From positions 22,593,452-22,657,451 of the forward strand of contig OX637294.1 of the NCBI GenBank assembly GCA_951799445.1: a DNA stretch of 64,000 bases, in the 5' to 3' direction. The notes beneath the pieces were generated by a model. That model was not told where the DNA came from. It did not search any database and saw only the letters and a program-made list of their open reading frames with translations. This document shows positions 13,072 through 30,908 of the stretch, piece after piece; position 1 is the first letter of the stretch; each line of letters opens with the position of its first letter. Position numbers and translations under genes: made by a program. Source of the DNA: Pseudisothecium myosuroides (taxonomy: Eukaryota > Streptophyta > Bryopsida > Hypnales > Lembophyllaceae).

Positions 13072-13992
13072 TTAACCCCTAAAGGACCAAGCCATTTTCA
13101 GGCTCCAAAACCACTGAAAACTGCCATTTCTGCTGCGAGCACTCCCTAAACCCAAAAAAAACTTTTTTTTTACAATCTAACCGTAGGATCTTGAACTTCA
13201 CTTGTCTCAGATTATGTGGTAAAAATTTCAAGACATTTGACCGTTCCGATTGGAAGATATTAGCATTCAAAGTTGGAAATTTTTTTTTTTGAACTGTTTC
13301 CTGCAATTTCAGATGACTTTGACGGCCATTTGTGGATTTTTTTTGCACTACACAACAAAAAGTTGTAATTTTTTATGTTGAACATTTGAGTTGAGAGTCG
13401 GGGAAAAAAATTTCAGAATGTCAAACCTTGATTTTCACATATAAAAAAATTGGTAAATAGAAGTAGGTCCAAAATTGAACGAAACACTGAATTGTTAATA
13501 GCTCTTAGGTGGAATTAAAACAACATAATCTCAATGGTGGGATTGTTCTTGCAAACAAACTTGACCTTGTCAGAAAAAAAAAATTGAAAAAAATTGAAAA
13601 TTGCATTCAAAAATGAATTCTATAAGTTAGTTTTTTTGAAGATGCTTAAATTGCCCGAAAAACAAGATAGTCCATAACTTTCTCATTATTAGTCCAAATA
13701 GAATGAATCAAAGCTTCAGGTGTAGACAAAAACATTATCTTTGAGGAAAAAAAATAAAAAAAATAAAAAACTTTTTTTTGTGTTTTTTTTTTCTGCCCGA
13801 CGAACTGCTTTTAGGATGGCATAACTTTTGCTCCCGGGTACCGATTGAAAAAAATATTATATTTTTAGAGAGCTATTGTGATTCCCTATCTTCAAAAAAA
13901 GTTTCAAAAAATCAGATCAAAATTTGAGGCCACACGGGCCTGCCCGAAATCCCAAGTGTCCCCCGAGGGGACTTTGGTCCTTTAGGGGTTAA
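13072..13992 (-). mobile_element. TTAA-flanked non-autonomous element, subfamily B
   Basis: 921 bp bounded by TTAA (13072-13075, 13989-13992). Left end CCCCTAAAGGACCAAG, right end the inverse of CCCCTAAAGGACCAAAG. It is related in reverse orientation to copies A (7720, 33205), sharing blocks around TAGGATCTTG and GGAAGATATTAGC, and is close to the copy at 60382-61308, also in inverted orientation. No transposase frame. Confidence 0.75.
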
Positions 13993-14761
13993 AATCAGAA
14001 AACGCCTGAAGGCGGTACATGCCTGAGGCAGAAGCGCCCGAAGGTAAAGGGGGGAGGAAATCGAAGCCCGTGGGCGGAGCTGTGACAAGCAAACATTTGC
14101 ACTTCTATCTCACATAGAAGGATTCTTTGTCATCCATCGGACACTTTTAGGACTACCACATTATAGAGTTAATATCCAAAGGAGCATCTTGCACCAATTG
14201 AACGAACTTGAGTAGTTTTTCGTATGGTACTTCTCTAAAAGGGCTACGGAGTCAACGAAAGTCCCATATTGACCACAAACGTCACAACCACAAAACCAAA
14301 GCAAGGACAATGACACTAATAAACAAGTGACACACGCAGGAGGTTAATATAATTGTACACAACGCCAACATGCGACAAGTTCATGTCCTCACTGGATGCA
14401 CCTACTGTTTTGGCACTGGGTGCCAGGACTGGTTGGTGCTCACATGGAAAGAAAGAGATTGCCGTGACGACAACCTAACAAACTCAATGTGGAGATTTTT
14501 AATTTAACAGTCCAAAATTATTCTGTCATTGGCTGCCTTGAAATTGTTGGCCTTGTGAACTGCTGAAAATATTTTGGTGACTTGATATTGTATGTTGTAA
14601 TGCAAAAATGGGAGACTTTGCAACTCAAAGTGAGTTGCCTGCAGCCGATGTGTATATCACTTTTCACTTGCATTAGCAGATTTCTGAACGTGATTGAGCT
14701 CTAGCTTTATGAATTGAAAGTTTCATTATGTGTTTTGGTAAGAGTTCTCTTGAAAACTACA
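13993..14761. other. Intergenic; fragment resembling the element at 23685
   Basis: Just after the TTAA element is a GC-richer patch (14000-14090) and then, at about 14090-14150, a stretch like the right half of the element at 23685-23913 (AACATTTGCACTTCTATC). No gene seen. Confidence 0.4.
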
Positions 14762-15733
14762 TTAACCCGCCCAAAAGGACCCTGGGTGGGTTCAGGGAGC
14801 CATTGTCAAAAACTGCAGTTTTTTGGTATGTTGTTCTAAAATGAAAACTGATTTTTTTTGAAACTTTAACCGTACAAAATTGAAATAAATTATTTTACCA
14901 GAGTTCGAAAAAAAAAATTCAGCCCATTTGATCACATAGATTGAAAGATTATAATGTTTGATGTGAGAAAAAAAACCGTTTTTTTCATTCCTGCAAAATA
15001 AGGGGTCAATAGACTTCGGACCCTTCTGGAGTAAAATATTTGCTCTACATGAAAATGGTGACTTTGACCTTTTGTAAGTATATGATGTGAGGTTCACTTA
15101 TGAAAATTTTTAGAAGCAAATATGGAGTCTAGCTTACTCTAAATCACCATGCAATGCAAGTGGACATTAAGTGAATTGGCAATACACTAGTCATTTTTTG
15201 ATGATTTCTTGTGCAATGAAGAAATTTTTTATTTGAAAGTAGGATGGTGAAAAGTTAGAGACAAATACTTGGAATATGTGAAAAACATTTTAAGAATTTT
15301 TTACTTCAAAGATTGTAAGATAGTAGGACTTGAAGTGAGAAGAAAATGTTTTTTTTCTTGAAACTGCCCTAATATAGCTAACAAAGTTTGACTCTTCCTA
15401 GAATGTGATTTGAGGACTAAATTTTTTTTCTTGGACAATTGTATGCCATATTTTATTAGTCACATACATGCCAAATTTCAAAAGTTGATGATCTTTTTTA
15501 TAAAAGATTTCAAAAAGATTCCAAAATTGCATGAGTTGTCCAAAAATTTCAGAGCAACATAACTTTTGATCAATAGGCATCCAATCTAGAAATAATTTAG
15601 TTTTTTGCCAAAGAGGTACATATTTACACATTGTGTTCAAATTTCATGAACATCCAACCAAAAATGATTTTGTAGGAACCTACCCAAGATTTCTTGTATA
15701 CATTGAATGGACACTTGGTCCTTTAAGAGTTAA
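14762..15733. mobile_element. TTAA-flanked non-autonomous element, diverged
   Basis: 972 bp between TTAA at 14762-14765 and 15730-15733. Left terminus CCCGCCCAAAAGGACCC, right terminus the inverse of CTCTTAAAGGACC. The ends are less alike than in the younger copies, so it is probably an older insertion. Confidence 0.6.
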
Positions 15734-15995
15734 ATGGTTGATTCTCAAGGTGATTTGTTTGTGATTAAGAGGATATTGTAAGAGAATAATAATAATAGGA
15801 CAGGATTTGAACCAACTTTCAAAGGGGATGCAGTTGTGGATGCAAAAGGTTGTGTTGTTTTTGAGTTGATTAGGTCTTCAAAACTCCATAGCCAAAGACA
15901 AATCTAGCACATCTAGACGCACATGCACAATATATACCTATAAAAGACTGCCTACTTTCAAAGGTGTTACTATATGGGCTATCGAATGTGAATGG
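15734..15995. other. Spacer between two elements
   Basis: Short AT-rich interval with no recognised feature. Confidence 0.4.
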
Positions 15996-15997
15996 TA

Positions 15998-16303
15998 CAA
16001 TGAAACTTCCATTAAATGAATTTTTGTAAGCCAATAACCTCTCTAAAGGGATATTATTTCTTTGGTCCTGGCTTGGCCGCATTGAAGATGTAAAATAAGT
16101 AAAAAAAGATAAGCAACCTTCATTGAATTTGGAATCCAGATGTTGTTCTCATGAACATGACTTCAATCTAGGAGTACTATAAACTTACAACTCACTAAAA
16201 AAATTCTTCAAATGTCATTAATGTTGTAGCCCCTTTCTAAAGCAAAAACCTCTTTAATAGTCTCCTCTAGTTCCAAGGTTATTACCTTATGGAAGTTCTA
16301 CTG
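15998..16303. mobile_element. pogo-like MITE, second copy
   Basis: 306 bp flanked by TA (15996-15997, 16304-16305). The left end CAATGAAACTTCCATTAAAT is mirrored by the right end, the inverse of CAGTAGAACTTCCATAAGGT. Termini belong to the same type as the element at 9522-9696, but the interior differs. Confidence 0.7.
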
Positions 16304-16584
16304 TATAGGTATCCCCCCTATAATGTTATTTTCATAATAAACTCTCTTTGTAGATGTGTTGAAACTAGCCCTTTCTTCAGTGACATTATGAAATAACATG
16401 TCTACTTGTCACATTGTCATTGACTATATATCACTTGTCTCATACTCAAACCTTTAATAACCTATCTTCCAAAGAGTAAGATTAAAAGGCTTAGATTGCA
16501 TTTTATTATCTCAGCTGAAAGTTTAATTGAGTCTTGGAGATTATATTTCAAAGTAATATGTTCATAGCAAAAAAAAATTCAACA

Positions 16585-17480
16585 TTAACCCCTAAAAGAC
16601 CACCGTGTTTAGAGGCCCAAAATTGCTTCAAAATACTCACACCCAAAGCAAGGTCAAAATCTTCATCAATAATTATTTTTTAACAAATCCAACCATAGGA
16701 TCTTGTAGTTGACTTGTTCAAGTACATTTTCCTAAATTTTTAAAGCAAATATCCCCACCAATTGCAAGTTCAATGTGCCTAAACTTCAAAATGTAGGCTT
16801 TTCTAGCCCTTCCAAAAGGTGAAGTTTTGCCTTTCAACATTTTTAGGAAATAACTCACATGCCCTATAACTTGTTCATTTTTTCTATATGTTGCAAAATG
16901 GATTAAAAACGTGTTCAAAAAAAATTTTAAGCCAAAAAACTTTCATATTCATCTTTAAAAAAATTGTAATGTGGAAGGTGGTATTGAATGAATGAAAATA
17001 CTAATATACTAATATACTAATAACTTTTACAAGAAATTATTTTTAAAAAATAAAAAAGGTGAAAATGTTTTGGTAAAAAATTAATATCCTATATTTTGAT
17101 TTTTAATTTCAAAAATTTCAAAATTGAGAGGAAAAGATGACTTTGTATGTTTTTTCTACCTTCATTGCCCGCAAAATAAAACTCCTCATAACTTTTATCT
17201 CATTATTTGGAATTGAATGTTTCAATTGTTTTTGAATAGTTATCAATCTATAAAATATCCAAAAAAATATTTAATATTTTTTTAGAATATATTTTGGCTG
17301 CTTGATTTGACATTGAAATTCAAAAAATCCTTCTAACTTTTGCAATATTTATTGGAATGACGTGAAACAAAGCTTCACACAAAGATTATGATGAGAAGCA
17401 TCCATCCAAAAAATTTCATGCAAACCTTGCATTCTATTTTGAATGTAGAACAATCTATGTTCATTTTACTAAAGGATTGG
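16585..17480. mobile_element. TTAA element with intact left end, decayed right end
   Basis: The left boundary TTAA at 16585-16588 is followed by CCCCTAAAAGACCACC, matching the family. I cannot find the partner end; the nearest trace is a TACTAAAGGATTGG stretch at about 17467-17480 without a TTAA. The right coordinate is therefore approximate. Confidence 0.45.
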
Positions 17481-19323
17481 AATTCTTTTTCTCTCTAGAA
17501 TATACAACAAAAGAACATCTTAGTCTGTTTAGTTAACCACACCTAAATGTGTCTAAATAGGCATATGAGCATGGCTTTTATAAATTATCTTACTTTTTTT
17601 TTAATCTCATTGGTAATTGAAAGAAAATTGGAGATTCTCTTAACATGTATTTTTGAACATCATATGAATGCTACAAACTTCTATTTCTTTTCACGCGAGC
17701 CTTTGTCCAATCCTCATGTCACAACTGATTTCACACTCTTTTCTTCCAATGAAGTTTTAATCTATTTTAGCATTTGGGATGTTTTTTGAGTTTTACCAAC
17801 TATTTTCTTTTAATTCCCATATTGAACAAGTTTTTTATGTATCAAGTCCAATTTTTTTTCTCTATGTTTTACTCTCAATAAAACTTTTATAGATTTTTTC
17901 ACCATTTTTTCTCCAATATTTTTATTTTTTTATTCATTTTTTGACACAAGCATGTTTAGGAAACACACTGCAAAGGTTTCTGTCAGGATGAGAGGCTGAT
18001 TTCATTCTCCAATGTTTTCAAATCACAACAGACTTTTTTCCGAATTTCACTGACTGACAATGCACTAACTAGTGCTGGTTCTTTCTGAACACTGATCTGT
18101 TCATATGAAGAAAAAACCCTCCAACTGATGATTGAGAAAGGACCGAGTTGCCAGGTGACGTGCTTGCTTCTACTGGTTTGGAGTGGAGAGTATGCACTGA
18201 CAGAGTTCAACCAGAACATGGAAGAAGCCTCGGGTTGGTCATTGTGCACACACACATTGATGAAGTTAGCCAGTGTACAGTACCTTACTTACAAATGCAA
18301 GGACATGAAGAAACAAAGATGAAAAACAAGCGGGCCTCCACTTCGTGGCACCACAGCCACCCTCTCATCATTGTGCACCAGAAGTGGTCAGAAAAATATG
18401 CAGCTGCAGTCATATAATTGCAGATACAAAGTGCACAAGTGAAGCAGAATGGAAGGCGTACACACAACTAACCCTTTGCCATTATACTAGAACAAATCGT
18501 TGCAATGTGGCAACACCACAAAGGTTCATCAAGCTGCAAGGTTTCATTGAGCTTCAAGGTTCTGTCAAGCTGCGAGGTTTCATCAAGCTCCAAGGTTTCA
18601 TTGAGAAGATGTGTGGATGTCATATGGGTTCAACACAATTAAAATATTGAAAAATTGTGAAGATGAGATCGTGATGGATGAAATTGTCACACAATTTGCA
18701 TTTAATGTAAGAGATAAATCAGTCCATACATGTTGGACAAGTGTTTATATTGGTTGTGGATGCAAAGGGGAATGGAATGATTTTAAGTCTGCATATTTTA
18801 TACACTGAAGTATATATACTTTATACCTTATTGACACATCAATAAGATAACCATCACCTAAAATTTGTCCCAAGAAGCTTTGTGGCACTATGCAATGGAA
18901 AATGAGCAACTAGTTTTGCAAGTTGGCATGATGCTTGTGAAGCTAAATGCAAGGCGTTGTCTAAATTTTGGAGACGCACAATGAACTATTTATTGTGAAC
19001 CCTTTCAATGACCAAAAATCATCATCAACCTCATGATGGTGCTACTTCTACAATACACCATTTTGTGTATTCTACATGTTCATTTTCCATCCAAAAATAT
19101 GGGCAAACATTCTATATGTAATTTTTCATCCAAAAACAGGGGCAAACATTCTATAGGCAACAATTTAAGGTGTGTTTTCTTAACCTTCAAATGTAAACAA
19201 CGCATTCCCAGAGCAGGCTTGCCATCTTTTCTTTGACCATGGCTCATGAAATAAAATTCATGGCTACACACCAATATAAAATAATTCCAGCCAACATATG
19301 ATTGAGAAATATAGCACCCACTA
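17481..19323. other. Intergenic DNA with one short tandem repeat
   Basis: No coding region I can support. Overlapping frames on both strands at 17983-18650 shadow one another and lack motifs. It contains the 18-bp tandem repeat listed next, and a two-copy repeat of about 43-48 bp at 19081-19165. Confidence 0.4.
18521..18609 (+). repeat. Tandem repeat, 18-bp unit, about 5 copies
   Basis: Units follow the pattern AAGGTTTCATCAAGCTGC with substitutions. The period is a multiple of three, so it stays open in one frame, but nothing around it looks coding. Confidence 0.85.
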
Positions 19324-19635
19324 CACTAAAAAGGGTATTTAGTGTTGGCAACACTATTTGCGAACCATGACACTAAATATCATTAAGCCTACTAAAGTAA
19401 GTAACATTAAATGTAATTTCTAACATTAAATATACTCTATGGTAAATCTGAAATCTGAAAATGTTTACATTTAGTGTTAGAACTTATTAAAGGAAGGTAG
19501 AAGGGAAGAGAAGGCGAAGGCCGCGCATTGAAGTTTAGCACTACACTAATCGTCCTAAAATTGACATTTAGTGTAGGGTCAAGTAGGGTGGTAATTACAC
19601 TAAATGTAATCCAACACTAAATACCCTTTTTAGTG
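19324..19635. mobile_element. TA-flanked MITE with 25-bp perfect inverted ends
   Basis: 312 bp between TA at 19322-19323 and 19636-19637. The left end CACTAAAAAGGGTATTTAGT continues through GTTGG and is mirrored exactly at the right end. The TAGTGTTA-type motif recurs inside. The TA duplication points to Tc1/mariner-type mobilisation. The CACTA-like start is probably coincidental, because CACTA elements make 3-bp duplications. Confidence 0.8.
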
Positions 19636-19637
19636 TA

Positions 19638-20372
19638 ATGGAAGTGCAGGTTATTAAGCAAGTAAACAACCCAACTATTGCACTGGATGCTTAAAATGCT
19701 TCAACCATGACATCAATTATGATGTCCAAGTGATTCAAAAAGTCATTGTAGACGGAACTAATATGCTACGGCTACATTACAACTTTGAGTTCCGCTTGCT
19801 ACTGTATTGATAAACTTTTAATAAATTTTTGACAAAGTTTTCTCTATTGCCGGCCTAAAAACTAAAACTCTGGATCTCTGTACAATTTGTAAGTTGAGTT
19901 GGCAATCTACAGAACTGTTTTTGGTTTTCCGTGTCATAAAGACCATCAGAGTTTGTACACGAGTTTCTTCCTTACATATGCTACATGTGCACAAGCTCCG
20001 TTTGCATATATATACTCTATGTCATGGATTTTCAGATTTTTGATAATACAAGTGATGGTTGGCAATATACAGTTGGCCGTTACAATGTGGAGGATATGGA
20101 CCTGTTGTATTGAGTGGTCACGTCAAGTCGCGGAACATATGGATTATGGTGAACTTGCCCTGGGTAGTCCAATATTTCAGGTAATGGAGCATTCAAACAA
20201 GCCCAGTTACTCCTTGTCCACCTACAGTTCACAGCCACACAATTCATTATTAAAGACTCATGCTTATTAGTACAGTACAAATTATAGCCTTGCTTTAGAA
20301 ATTTTCACAATAAAAGAGTGATTCAATGTTGAAATCTTGCAATCTTGGGAGCCAAATGGTGGTTCTGAAAAT
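19638..20372. other. Intergenic and 3' flank of the next gene
   Basis: No coding region I can support; the 123-codon frame at 19899-20270 has no recognisable motif and no splice partners. The last 100-200 bases are probably 3' UTR of the minus-strand gene ending at 20373. Confidence 0.4.
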
Positions 20373-21253
20373 TTAGAAGAAGACGGCATACCAGTCTGGA
20401 CTACTTGCAGTTGGCTGTGGCCACTCAATGACCACTTCTTGTGTCGTTGTTCCATCGGGGGCAACCGTTGTTGTTCTAAGTTTGGTTTCAGAGATACTCT
20501 ACAAAAAAATTTATCATAAAAAGTAATCAGAGTGAGTCAGTACTTGTGGAATCTAATGATACCCATGGATAAATGACTTTGTCCTATCTTTTTCAATGAA
20601 ATAAAAACACATGGAAAATGTTTCTCATGGATTTGTAAGAATGTAAGGAATGCTTGCTCTCAATGTTTGAAGTGATGTTAGCAAAGTAAAATTCAGTTCA
20701 AAGTTGTATCTAGATTCATCCTATGACATGATACGACTCTTGCCAAACACCACTCTTAACACCAAGTGCAAATATGTACCTTTAATTCCTTTGATTACCA
20801 AAAAAATCAAGATTAAGTGGGGGTAAGAAATCCTACCGGCAAAGTATTGGCATTCTGGGCATTGCTCTCTTTGCCAAAAGCCTCCATCTCCTGTTGCTTG
20901 TGGCGCCAATAGGCCTCGATCTCTTCCTTCGTCAGAGATGACTTGCTTCGCTTCATAACTGCAACCACACAACAATTTCAAATCCCTCAGAAATTCAGCT
21001 CAAGTTTATCAACAACCAGTCTAGTGAACTCATCTCTATGAATACTAAGAACAATTTGATCCTAAGATCTTCGCAAGCCATGCGTGTGCCATGGCTTATC
21101 TAAGAGACTTCGCAGTTCCAAATTCAGACGTGCTATCGTAAGTCATGCAAGACAGCGTGAAGGTTGCTAATTCACATGATAATTCTAGCGTCACAATTGC
21201 TTACTTTCGGTAGAATTCGGAAGAGAGTTCCACCCAGGCATTAGCGACCCCAT
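20373..21253 (-). CDS. Small conserved plant protein (98 aa), MGSLM-type
   Basis: Three exons on the minus strand: 21253-21205, 20958-20837, 20498-20373, with phases 1 and 0 and GT-AG borders, giving 98 residues. The N-terminus MGSLMPGWNSLPNST, the middle motif SLTKEEIEAYWRHKQQEMEA (about residues 23-42) and an acidic/aromatic C-terminus ending DWYAVFF recall a small plant family I know from angiosperms with an MGSLM(A/P)GW start and an SLTKEEI(E/D)A(Y/F)W motif. The molecular function of that family is not known to me. No signal peptide or membrane segment. An acceptor-like TTGTACAG ends at about 21264, just before the ATG, so a 5' UTR intron is likely. All three exons were invisible as single frames and were found by joining. 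Confidence 0.8.
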
Positions 21254-21264
21254 AGCGCGAGATC

Positions 21265-22200
21265 TGTACAAGCAGAAAAAAATTTCAACTCTGAGTTCGT
21301 TCGCATCAGAAAAAGCGCAATTCAAACTCACATCATATCAAATGAAAAATTCATTCAACAGCAATCAGCAAAGAGAAGTTCTTAACCTTCTCTTGAAACT
21401 CCAAATTCCAATTATTACACAAAGAAATGGACTAGTAGCATGAAAGCAGAGCCTCATTTCCATAACCAAGTTCTACTTCCACGTTACCGAACATAACCCT
21501 AATGGCTAAAATCTTGGTCAATCGTGCTCATTCAAGGATCTAAAAAAAGAACACTGAAACTCTGAAGAAAACCAGAATTATGAAACCATGCTCTCTCTAC
21601 CCAGTGCTTATAGTTGCAACCTCTACAAAAATTGGCTCTATATCAATCCATACTATCAATCCATACCTGGAGAAATCCCTGCTGAGCTGATAACACAAAG
21701 GTTGCCTGCACTAGTACAGAGCTGGATGACCTTGAGATTACCGCTTCCCTGGAAAAGCAAAAAACGAACAAGCCACAGATCGAAGCTGCAGTGAGTACTT
21801 ATATTGACAACCCACTATCCTTGCAAGCAGCGACGATTCAATAGCAAAAGAACTAGAAATTGAAAACAACACATCAAAGCCAATGAAATTCACGGCTTTA
21901 CAACGTCATTCAACAAAGAACAGTGGCCTCGGTCCAACTCCAATTTCAATTTCATGGACACAATCAATCCCTACTACAGAACCTGCAGAAATGCGACTGA
22001 ACGAATCGAGAAGCTGGATCGATGAACTGGAGTTTGTAGTGCAAAAACGGAACAAAGCGAGATTGACTGACTGAAGCTGCGCTAGCTGCTGTGAGTAAAG
22101 TTACGTACTGTACGTTCAATTTGACTGAGAGCTCAGAAAGAAACACTCTTAGAGATGTGACGACTCGTAAAGGTTGGTTGCTGTTGTTGTCATATTTATA
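21265..22200 (-). promoter_or_regulatory. Probable 5' UTR intron and promoter region of the 98-aa gene
   Basis: A pyrimidine-rich tract and CAG lie about 11 bases upstream of the ATG at 21253, as expected for an intron splitting the 5' UTR. Several GTAAGT/GTGAGT-like donors exist upstream, but I cannot choose one. A TATA-like patch (TATTTATA) lies near 22190-22200 on this strand. Boundaries are inference. Confidence 0.35.
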
Positions 22201-23684
22201 CCCAATTTGCAAAAGAGACGGCTCCGAAAAAGTGGGTCAGGATGAGTCAGTGCCGGTCCCACTCTTCACTCTCTCCATCCGTCCATCGTCAGCTCTGACT
22301 CAATTCTGACTCCCCTTTTGGAACAAAAAGTTTCTAAATTAAGTTAGAACTGAAGTGATGATAAGTTATCACGTTTTCGAGATACAGATATGGCCAAACT
22401 TGCACCCAGTGCGACGAAGCGACCGGTTCAAATGATAAATTGGAGTGGCTCAGCCAAAGCTTCGGGCTACTGGAAGAAAGACATGAGTGAGGAGTGCCAT
22501 GTGACTAGGCTTTCTATCACTTTGAAACCAGTATGTACCAGCGGAGGACCATTTGAAAGTTTCAAATGTATGCGTAGTGGCACAAATAGGGTGGCTTCTG
22601 AATTGTGAAATAATTAGGATGTCCTACCCTTACTACTGTTGATAACTTATTCACAACGGTTGTGCCTTGTGTTTTGCTTGATAAGTTAGAAGGTGATCTT
22701 TGTGAGGACTTAAAGAGTGTTATTACTGAGGGTCTTAGGAACAAATTTAGACCTACTTCTGTACTGTATTTACTTTGCAAACATCCCCTCACACCAAGTG
22801 CGAACATAGCTTTGAGCTTATGTAATTTACGTGCTGAACAAGCTGAGTCATCAAACCCATGAATCGGGTATGTGGCTTGATTAGTTATTTGTGTTCGAAT
22901 CGGCATAGTCGGTTACCAATAACTGAAGTTCTGCGGATTGGTGGTATTGTGTCAAGATGGGAGATCCAACGGCTCACGTAGGTCAATTGAGGTCAGAGAC
23001 ATGAAGGTGCTGACATGGATTGGTTTTTATATCTTGCGCTGGATAAGGATGATGGGGGCGCACTAGGTATTGATGACGTGGACATTTTCAATTGCCAGTT
23101 GGTCAGTTCTGTCGGTTGCCTTGAGTCACACGCTCCATTGAAAAGAATAAGTATTTAACTTAACTCTCCGCCATCGACATACAATTCCATGTATGATAAA
23201 AGAGAAAAGACAAGAGAAAGTACGGTAATAATGGTATCGGTGTTTTTCTTTGGTTTCTTTGACTCAAATTAAAAGAATGCTCATCGAGAAGCATCGGGAA
23301 GCATCGGGAAGCATCGACAACTACCACGGATAAACGATTGTCATGGAGCAGTACAAATTAGGGGTACAGGAACCTGGACTGCTGCGAAAGCAAGATATAC
23401 TCTATTCAGATTTATGTACTCATAAAACTTAGGAGCAAGTATATATTACGCTCAAATTCAACTAAAGGCTACAAAATATGAGTCCATGACCAAACAAAGC
23501 ACTTGTACAAAGCACTGAAGAATTCCATCTGCACGTGTGCATGTACAATTTCTGTGTCATTGATGTCAAAATCTGTAGCAAAAAATAGAACTGTGAACAA
23601 CATATATAGAGCATGTCTTCCTTATCTTGCATCTGCGATAAAAGAAATGAACATAGTTGTGACAACTCTTGTAATTGATATAGT
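22201..23684. other. Intergenic; possible decayed coding traces
   Basis: A frame at 22390-22608 (+) begins MAKLAPSATKRP and another at 22662-22862 (+) has a leucine-rich stretch. They could be remnants of a transposon gene, but no domain is recognisable. A short 11-bp repeat (GAAGCATCGGG) occurs at 23287-23318. Nothing else is supported. Confidence 0.35.
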
Positions 23685-23913
23685 TTAACCCTTAAACGAC
23701 GGGCTCATAACCGCGGAAATCATCTGTTTTGTCACCGTGTGGATTGTTGGATTAAAATAATGCAAAAGCACTCACTGGAAGGCAAACTACTGTAGATTAT
23801 CTTCCCTTTCCCCACAAAATTTGGAGGATGAATAGTTGCACTTCTGTCCTACACATGAGATTCTCTTGTCATTCATCAGCCTCAAAACGTCCGCCGCGTC
23901 GTTCAAGGGTTAA
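23685..23913. mobile_element. Short TTAA-flanked MITE (229 bp)
   Basis: TTAA at 23685-23688 and 23910-23913. The left end CCCTTAAACGACG is mirrored by the right end (inverse of CCCTTGAACGACG), 12 of 13 matching. This is the shortest complete copy in the window and a distinct terminal subfamily (ACGACG after the CCCTT core). It lies just downstream of the UMP kinase gene. Confidence 0.75.
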
Positions 23914-24036
23914 ATTAAGAATGATATGGGTACCCAGAGATCACAGAAAAGGGTACACAAATGAATATGCGCAGATTTCTGAAATCTAAACAATACACAT
24001 AATTGATGACATATCCCATTATACAGGGAAATAGAT

Positions 24037-29180
<5,144 letters not shown>

Positions 29181-30908
29181 CGCAATTGAAGCAACGAAAC
29201 CAAGATTTCTCCAAATGCAAACCCCAAACGAATTTGCACTGAATAAGAAGACAGAATTATATTATGCAAACAGAAATCTACATACATGAAAAGCTTAAAG
29301 AAGAGGAGATAGACAGAAGGCAGTGTAACAATGCGCGCAAGTAGCCCCAAATTTGCAATCAAAATTTGTGACCCAGTAAAATTTGTAACCCAGCAAAATT
29401 TGCAACCCAAGATTTGCAACGCAGAATTTAGGATAATTTTGGGATTGCGCTGAGAAATGGTGACGGATTTGGCTGAACGTGAATTGCAACCTGCCTGGGA
29501 GAAGGCTGAGGTTGAGCTAGATGAGGAGACTAGAAGGGAGAGATTATCTTTTACGTATTGTGAATTTCTTTATTCTTTGACGGTTGCGATGGGCTGGGTT
29601 GTGATCTGACGGTGAAAAATATAGAGACGTGGCGTAACTGGGGGAGTTTCTTTTTAAGTGGATAAGTTGTCTCGTGGGCTCGTGGACGGACGTTGTCTCG
29701 TGATTTTCGTCGCGTTTTCACTTTATCGTTGCTTTAGGGGACGGAAGTTGGGCGACGGTGATTGTTTGCTTTTCGTGCGTTATTGGCAGAGCTGGATGAA
29801 TTTCTGTTAGTTCAAAAGGTCTGTTCGTTCATTCGTGCCAGTATACTTTCTGGAAAAAAAGCTTAATTTTGTTTGAGAGAGAGACACTTATTTTATCAAA
29901 AGTTACACTATTTTAAAATAGTGCAGACTTAAATGTTATGTTACTCCACCCAATCGTTTTCTAGAGGCATTGATTTTGGAAGTGACACTAAATTTGAGCC
30001 CTCACTAATATGATGAGTTTGGGCATTTGGATAGAGTGTAAGAGAACCTTCAATGGAACTCACTAAATTGAAACCATATTAAAACAAAAAATAGCTTATT
30101 GAGATCGCAACTTAAGATATAGATTTAGAGTAAAATAAATTATAACTTGAGAAGAATATAGACATAAGATCTTTACTTTTGCAAATTATTTTTTTCTTCC
30201 CATCTCTACATCAATTGATTCATAACCTTGCATAAAATACATCAAGCACTTAATGACTAAGCTACTCATATGGTTGAAGAATAGATTTTTTTTCTAGCAT
30301 AATGGAGGGTATTTCATCTGTTACTAATAGCTCTTATAATAAGGTCTTGAAAATGTTCATCGTTTACAGAATGAATGAAGAGTCTCTTAGGACTAACACG
30401 ACAATACAACTCATAAAATAGTGTGGAAGATTGTTTCATATGAGACCCATTCCTTGGATAATGCACCCTTCTATTTGATTCTTGTCAAGCCGTAATTTAT
30501 TTGGTTTCAAAAATTTCAAACTTACAATACATTTTCTTTCCTTTCATATTCTTCTAAGGTAGGGATACCATAAATAGAGAGGCCCCCCTCTAATGGCATA
30601 GTACGGGGTGTGTGTGTGTGTGTGTGTCCTAAATCAGACAATAGATGGCTCTATTGTTGATTGAAAAAGATTTGATTTGCTCACACTTGATAGGTTCACA
30701 CTTGATTAGGAACAAGTTCAAAAGGTAGCTGTTTTAAGTGAAAGCTATGAGATAGGACTGGGGCTAGATGAAAAATCCACTTTTATATTGAATAAAATGT
30801 TCATCCTTGAAAAAAAAACTTTTTTTTAGTTTTCTTCCACATTCTTATTTTTGCAAACATTGAGCTCAATTTCTCAATGAATTTCCTATATTCTATAGGT
30901 TGAAATGC
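29181..30908. other. Upstream region of UMP kinase, then AT-rich intergenic DNA
   Basis: The first few hundred bases (to about 29800) are GC-richer and likely hold the 5' UTR and promoter of the minus-strand UMP kinase gene. A small direct repeat of AAATTTG(C/T)(A/G)ACCCAG-type units occurs at about 29360-29415. A (GT)n run lies at 30609-30627. No gene seen. Confidence 0.45.

Noticed and set aside
19899..20270. 123-codon plus-strand frame
   Set aside because: No recognisable motif, overlaps AT-rich DNA and an opposite frame, and adjoins a MITE. Composition does not look coding.
22390..22862. Frames starting MAKLAPSATKRP and a following leucine-rich frame as a transposon gene
   Set aside because: No domain could be recognised and the frames are broken; the evidence is too weak for a named call.
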